Assembly: GCA_031472005.1 (NCBI GenBank)
Contig: PZJY01000005.1
Coordinates: forward strand, 1 to 64,000
Length of the DNA stretch: 64,000 nt
DNA from: Tetracladium setigerum
Lineage: Eukaryota > Ascomycota > Leotiomycetes > Helotiales
Direction: 5' to 3'
Shown here: positions 60,175-64,000 of the stretch, piece by piece
Position numbering within the stretch: the stretch's first letter is position 1
Layout of the letters: each line of letters opens with the position of its first letter
The notes under the pieces: generated by a model
Told to the model about the DNA's origin: nothing
The model's database searches: none
Seen by the model: the letters and a program-made list of their open reading frames with translations, nothing else
Position numbers and translations under genes: made by a program

Positions 60175-60670
60175 TTAGGCATTTTCCAACTCTGCTGTAG
60201 CAGCTGGTTTGGATTTAGTCTCTGCATTCAGGACCTCTTCACCAACGACGTTCGCCGAACTGCCATCAAACAAGCGAGCAATCTCCTCAAGCCCCAGTCC
60301 TCTCGTCTCAACAAACAAAAACCAGATGCACAAGCATTCAATAACCAGGATAGCAATATACACGAAGTAGAACTTCCACGCCAAGCTTTCTAACCCGATC
60401 GGATTCTCTGCGGATATATTAGAAAACGACTTTGGCTGACGTCGTTTAGGGTGGAAGCACTGATCGTACTAGTTAAAGATAGAAGCGGAAGCTGTCAGGG
60501 CAAAGTTGATCGCTAGGCCCTTGGCACGAATTTTGAAAGGTAGGATCTCCGCGCAGTAGGCGACGGCCAAGCCTGGCCAGGCGAATCCTGCAACGCCGTA
60601 AAACAAGAAGATCATGGCAATGACTGCGCTACCTACTGCTGCGTTTCCTGTCTGCGCATAGACAGCAGAA
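60175..60670 (-). pseudogene. Sugar transporter, C-terminal fragment (MFS, lactose-permease-like)
   Basis: The minus strand reads VYAQTGNAAVGSAVIAMIFL, GFAWPGLAVAYCAEILPFKI, RAKGLAINFALTASASIFN, an in-frame TAG where Gln is expected, then NPIGLESLAWKFYFVYIAIL and FVETRGLGLEEIARLFDG, ending ELENA at 60175. These are the last three to four helices of a fungal sugar porter, including the PFxxRAKG and VETRGxxLEE signatures. The first ~350 residues are absent: upstream of about 60670 the sequence turns AT-rich and runs into the right inverted repeat. The rest of the gene is not found beyond 61198. Confidence 0.85.
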
Positions 60671-60679
60671 CATCTGCTT

Positions 60680-60992
60680 CATCATCAGACTTCTCTCAAG
60701 TAATTAACAATAAAATAAGAACGCTTTCTTCGCATTTACTTACGGAGATTTATTTATCTTAAGAGACCTTGTAACAACCGGTTCTTAACCTTATCGTTTA
60801 CCTCGCGGATTAAATTACGCATCTTCAGATAAGAATTAATATATATAACGATCTTGTAAACGTAATCGCGCTCTTATAGAATAAGAGCGCGTGGTCAGCC
60901 TTTACGTAATCGAGATGTAAAATTAAGGGTAAGTTAAACGAATCGTAAAACGTATTGTGAAGAGGGGTATTTTAGGGTACTAATAAGAAATA
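60680..60992. other. AT-rich non-coding segment next to right inverted repeat
   Basis: A short hairpin, GCGCTCTTATAGAATAAGAGCGC, lies near 60878-60900 (halves GCGCTCTTAT and ATAAGAGCGC). No gene. Confidence 0.6.
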
Positions 60993-61198
60993 TGCCTTAA
61001 TAAGCTTGTCTTATAAGGTTACAACGCAGCGGCGCGAGACACATATAAAAATCGAACAGTGCAATTACTTAGCAAAATCTTAGACAAAGTCTTAGACAAA
61101 TTAATAAGCAGGTTTTTATAGGTCCAAGGAAAGTTCTAGAAGTTTTTCATTTTCTCTTACTTATTAAGGTTGAGGGATAGCCCGCTATCCCCCTAGTG
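60993..61198 (-). repeat. Right inverted repeat
   Basis: Reverse complement of 56756-56962; ends CTATCCCCCTAGTG. Confidence 0.85.
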
Positions 61199-62170
61199 GC
61201 TTATACTTTATTTGACCGAGTAAGCTTGTTGTAAATACAAGCTCGCATATAGGATAATGGTTCTTTTCTCGCTATCTTACCCTAAAATGGACTTAAAAAG
61301 CGCGCTAGAAAATGTTATGTTTTTAGTTAGAGACGTGTGCTGGAGCGGTAATGTTGTTTAGCTAAAAAGGTAAGGGCAAGTCTTGGCCAGCAAGGGGGGT
61401 GTTCAGACTTTTTGCACCTTACTATCCGGACCGATGGTCCCCACTAGCGGACGCGTTTCTAAGGTCAACAGCCTCGGAACTCAGCCAGAGAAGTTCTATC
61501 AACGCGGCTGGAATTACTTGAAGACAGGAACACGTGAGGTTGAGGGTATAGAAAGAGTGGTTTTGAACCTGGCATGTTTAAGACTCATTTCGATCCGAGT
61601 CGATTCGGAACTAAAGAGAGCACGAACATGACGAATAGGGCAAGGGATTGGGATCTGCGTACACTCGGACAATCCTCCAAAACAAAGCTTGAAAATGGCT
61701 CTATCCGAGAAAATTCGTATTTTGCACGGGTAATCTTAGCGAAAGGTACTAATAATGGGGCGCGGCGCGCCACATCGTTCGTCGTACCTCGTACCTCGTT
61801 CAAGTGTGACACGCAAGGGCGGGAAGAGGAAATGCTTGGCGCAACATAGACCAACCACCTGGAACTGCATGCTTCTGTATACACTTGATATACTTAAGAT
61901 TTTGCGGGACGAATCAGAACATGGATAAGGACGAGGATATTCTGGTGGTACCACGTCAGGGGCATTGTCAGGCTAACGGGTTTATCAATTCGTTATGCTT
62001 TGATACTTTAACAAGATCTCCATATAGGTGAGTGCTCTCCCTCCCCGTCTCCAACTTCAATATTCTTTCTCTTTTCAGTCCCAATCGAAGCTTTCCTCTC
62101 ACAAATTTCTCAAATTGACTTGTAACCAGTCAAAATATAGTCGAAAATCGTCGAAAATCAAACCGCAGCC
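61199..62170. other. Gene-free spacer
   Basis: No supported gene; small ORFs only. The last 130 bp have CT-rich stretches typical of fungal core promoters before the membrane protein gene. Confidence 0.5.
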
Positions 62171-62946
62171 ATGAATTTGATGAAAGGCTCCTTTAAGACC
62201 CGCGCGCAAATCAAGCTATGGGGACACATTCTCGCCTTATTCCTCGCAACTTCTGTCACCGCAATTGCAGGAGCCCGCATGCTTGTTACAAATGGCCAGA
62301 TGAGCGCTGCTCCCACCAGCGTTACCGGCAACGGAGGCCGACGGAGCATGTCTGGACAAGTCGCGCTTAGCATGGTATGTGACCTTCATCCTCTCTCACT
62401 TTTCCGCAGTCGCAGTTTTCTTTTTTATCTTATTTTACAAGCCATTTGCTAACGCTTCGCACGCAGGGAGCTAAGAGTCTCATCTTCATCACCTACCAAC
62501 TAGTAGCAGAGCATACCCGCTTCCTTAAAGAGAGACTCCGAGTCAATATGATACTCAACTGCATTGAGACTGTCGCTTGGCCTGCGGTAGTTGCGTTCAC
62601 AGTTCAGGGCATTCTAAAGAGATGTGTGGGCACAACGTGTGTATTAAGCTGGGTTTTAATTCCGTTAGCTGTGGTCTTAAGGTATACGATTAGCTATTCT
62701 TCCACCCCTACTTCTCCCCTCCTGGACTATGTCCCTCTAAATTTTATTTCTTGGACTAATAATTAGTGAAATAGTGTCGTATCTACACTCGCAGCATACA
62801 TCTCTGTTGGTGATTGGATGTATTTCAAGAAGACCGGCGTCAGGCCCAAGGAAGGAGAGGGTGAGATTGCGGTGAATTTAGAGTCTGTAACAAAGAAGAG
62901 TAGCCGGGGTGCTCTTATGGAGGATGGTCACCAACGGGAACGCTAA
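62171..62946 (+). CDS. Small membrane protein, about four helices (MARVEL-like)
   Basis: Starts MNLMKGSFKTRAQIKLWGHI. The first helix ILALFLATSVTAIAGARM is followed by a polar loop with GNGGRRSMSGQVALSM. After an intron (about 62375-62467) comes GAKSLIFITYQLVAEHTRFL, then LNCIETVAWPAVVAFTVQGI, CVGTTCVLSWVLIPLAVVL and, after a second intron (about 62682-62771), VVSTLAAYISVGDWMYFKKT. It ends in a charged tail GALMEDGHQRER. About 205 residues. The helix spacing is like fungal MARVEL-type proteins of the cell cortex, but no diagnostic motif confirms that. Frame intact. Confidence 0.8.
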
Positions 62947-63600
62947 TGGCAAGGGTTTAATTGTAGTGGGGAAGGGGAGAAGATACAAGAAGATAGAGGC
63001 AAGAAGTATAGTAACGAAACCTTTACCTACACTCACCATCAAATTTCATGTTGACTACCTATATTTATCATTACAAGGTCTACTCCTCCGTGCTGTATTA
63101 TAGTCACTTTACTCGATTGAATTGACATCTCCATGTCCTTGCACTTGACTGCCAACCTTATGAATGTAGCATTGCAAATCATAGCCTGTATAAATTTTGA
63201 AGCAATACTCCCTGGTGGAGGCGAAGATATGAATGCATCTCCCGAGTCCCAAGTCCTTGGGACATAAGATACACCTCCAGAATCATGCAGCGATGGTTCA
63301 CGGTCCATCTCATGAGGCAAGAAAGCAATGTAGTAAATGAAGCGCCGTCAAGCTATCTATGCTAATAAGCAGTTGGAGGATTGGGCTTTGGGCAGAAATG
63401 GGAGGTGAGCGAATCTAGAAAGCTGTCTGTGCCAAGTCAAAAACGATGAGTTAAATGTGATCAGAGTTAAGTGCATGCCCTGAGAATACATTTATTTAAT
63501 CGAACTTGAAAACTGGAATGACTTTTGACGGTGAAATAATGTGAAGTTGATAGCGGGGGCAGAGGGTAACCTGTAACATATTCCAACGCATTTCCTCCAC
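62947..63600. other. Gene-free spacer
   Basis: The minus-strand ORF 63039-63320 has no family signal and lacks support. Confidence 0.4.
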
Positions 63601-64000
63601 CTAAGGAGACAGCATCGAGAAGCCAGCATCTCCTCGACATAACATGATCCTCGTGGCTTTCTCCTGCATGCTTCTAGCTCCTTGCAGTATGCTGCTCCTA
63701 CCGAGTTCTGTAACCTGCTTATTAATGGTCCGAAGTTGTTCATCGAGTCTATTCTCCAAAAAGTTTTTGTTCGGCTCCATAACTCTGATGCGACTTCCGA
63801 TCTCAAGGCATAGGCTTTTTAACTCCGCAGCCCTAGAACAATCGCTGAGAGTATTAGCAAGCCTCAATATAAATTGAATCATCTTGTATATCCGTTGTGC
63901 GCTCGTTGGAATCCGATGCACGGTCGTGTGCCGAAGCACGTTTGTCGAGGAGAAGATCTCATTTAGAGGCGCCTCTGGGGCGTTGATTATTGCACTAGCA
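63601..64000 (-). CDS. Partial gene running off the right edge, unknown
   Basis: Open on the minus strand from the window edge to TAG at 63601. It reads INAPEAPLNEIFSSTNVLRH, then RIPTSAQRIYKMIQFILRLA, LCLEIGSRIRVMEPNKNFLE and DEQLRTINKQVTELGRSSIL, ending GFSMLSP. Mostly helical, with heptad-like spacing in the second half suggesting a coiled coil. The N-terminal part lies outside, so the family cannot be named. Confidence 0.5.
   Translation of the reverse strand, partial: ASAIINAPEAPLNEIFSSTNVLRHTTVHRIPTSAQRIYKMIQFILRLANTLSDCSRAAELKSLCLEIGSRIRVMEPNKNFLENRLDEQLRTINKQVTELGRSSILQGARSMQEKATRIMLCRGDAGFSMLSP

Larger units (their letters stand above)
56756..61198. mobile_element. 4.4-kb cassette bounded by 206-bp inverted repeats (CACTAG ends)
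   Basis: The left copy 56756-56962 and the right copy 60993-61198 are reverse complements over about 206 bp. They differ by only about seven bases, nearly all transitions. Both ends begin CACTAGGGGGATAGCGGGC. No obvious target duplication (left flank GATGT, right flank GCTTA). No transposase is seen inside. The contents are a Zn2Cys6 regulator and a truncated sugar transporter. It is either one non-autonomous transposon that captured host genes or two inverted copies of a short element around a host segment. Confidence 0.75.

Noticed and set aside
56756..61198. Classic CACTA transposon
   Set aside because: Ends begin CACTA, but the 206-bp arms are long for that group, no 3-bp target duplication is seen, and no transposase is present. 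Kept only as an unclassified cassette.

Overview
The window is the left end of a chromosome of a filamentous ascomycete (Pezizomycotina). The evidence is terminal CCCTAA repeats at base 1, several Zn(II)2Cys6 regulators, a HET-domain gene, short introns of about 45-100 bp, and a strong RIP signature. In the RIP-marked part CpA and TpG are scarce, TpA is abundant and CpG is kept. A more exact taxon would be a guess; a helotialean-like fungus is possible but not shown.

Region 1 (1-16.8 kb) is the RIP-eroded subtelomere. It holds two paralogous broken genes (678-2009 and 3372-4727) and a very long broken ORF (5681-10125), all on the minus strand and pointing at the telomere. Every interrupting stop I read in the long ORF is TAA or TAG where Gln would fit. 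Next comes a non-LTR retrotransposon of the R2/CRE/NeSL type (about 10878-16782) with N-terminal C2H2 fingers, reverse transcriptase and a restriction-like endonuclease. Its 3' end runs straight into a short telomeric tract, as in telomere-targeted elements. A 173-bp piece carrying both ends of this element lies at 44007-44179, beside another telomere-like tract.

Region 2 (16.8-25 kb) is transitional: a regulator remnant, LTR-derived repeats, a HET-domain gene, a secreted GH10 xylanase with a Cys-rich tail, and a decayed gene.

Region 3 (25-41 kb) looks like an accessory catabolic cluster: a flavin-containing monooxygenase divergent from an ACS-family MFS permease, two salicylate-hydroxylase-like FAD monooxygenases, a Zn2Cys6 regulator, a kynurenine-formamidase-like hydrolase and a cupin protein. 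A plausible job is uptake and oxidative breakdown of an aromatic or N-heterocyclic carboxylate; the substrate is not visible.

Region 4 (41-49 kb) alternates small secreted proteins (one interrupted by a stop), LTR pieces and an arrestin-like gene whose PPxY tail is cut off by an in-frame TAG. Region 5 (49-56 kb) has biotin synthase, another Zn2Cys6 regulator and an NAD(P)-binding protein. Region 6 (56.7-61.2 kb) is a cassette bounded by 206-bp inverted repeats starting CACTAG; it encloses a Zn2Cys6 regulator and the C-terminal piece of a sugar transporter. The window ends with a four-helix membrane protein and a partial gene leaving the right edge.

Six otherwise good genes each carry one single-base frameshift, several at G or C runs, including biotin synthase. 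Consensus errors in a long-read assembly are at least as likely as real pseudogenes. Gene ends given here are therefore full gene extents inferred across those shifts and introns.
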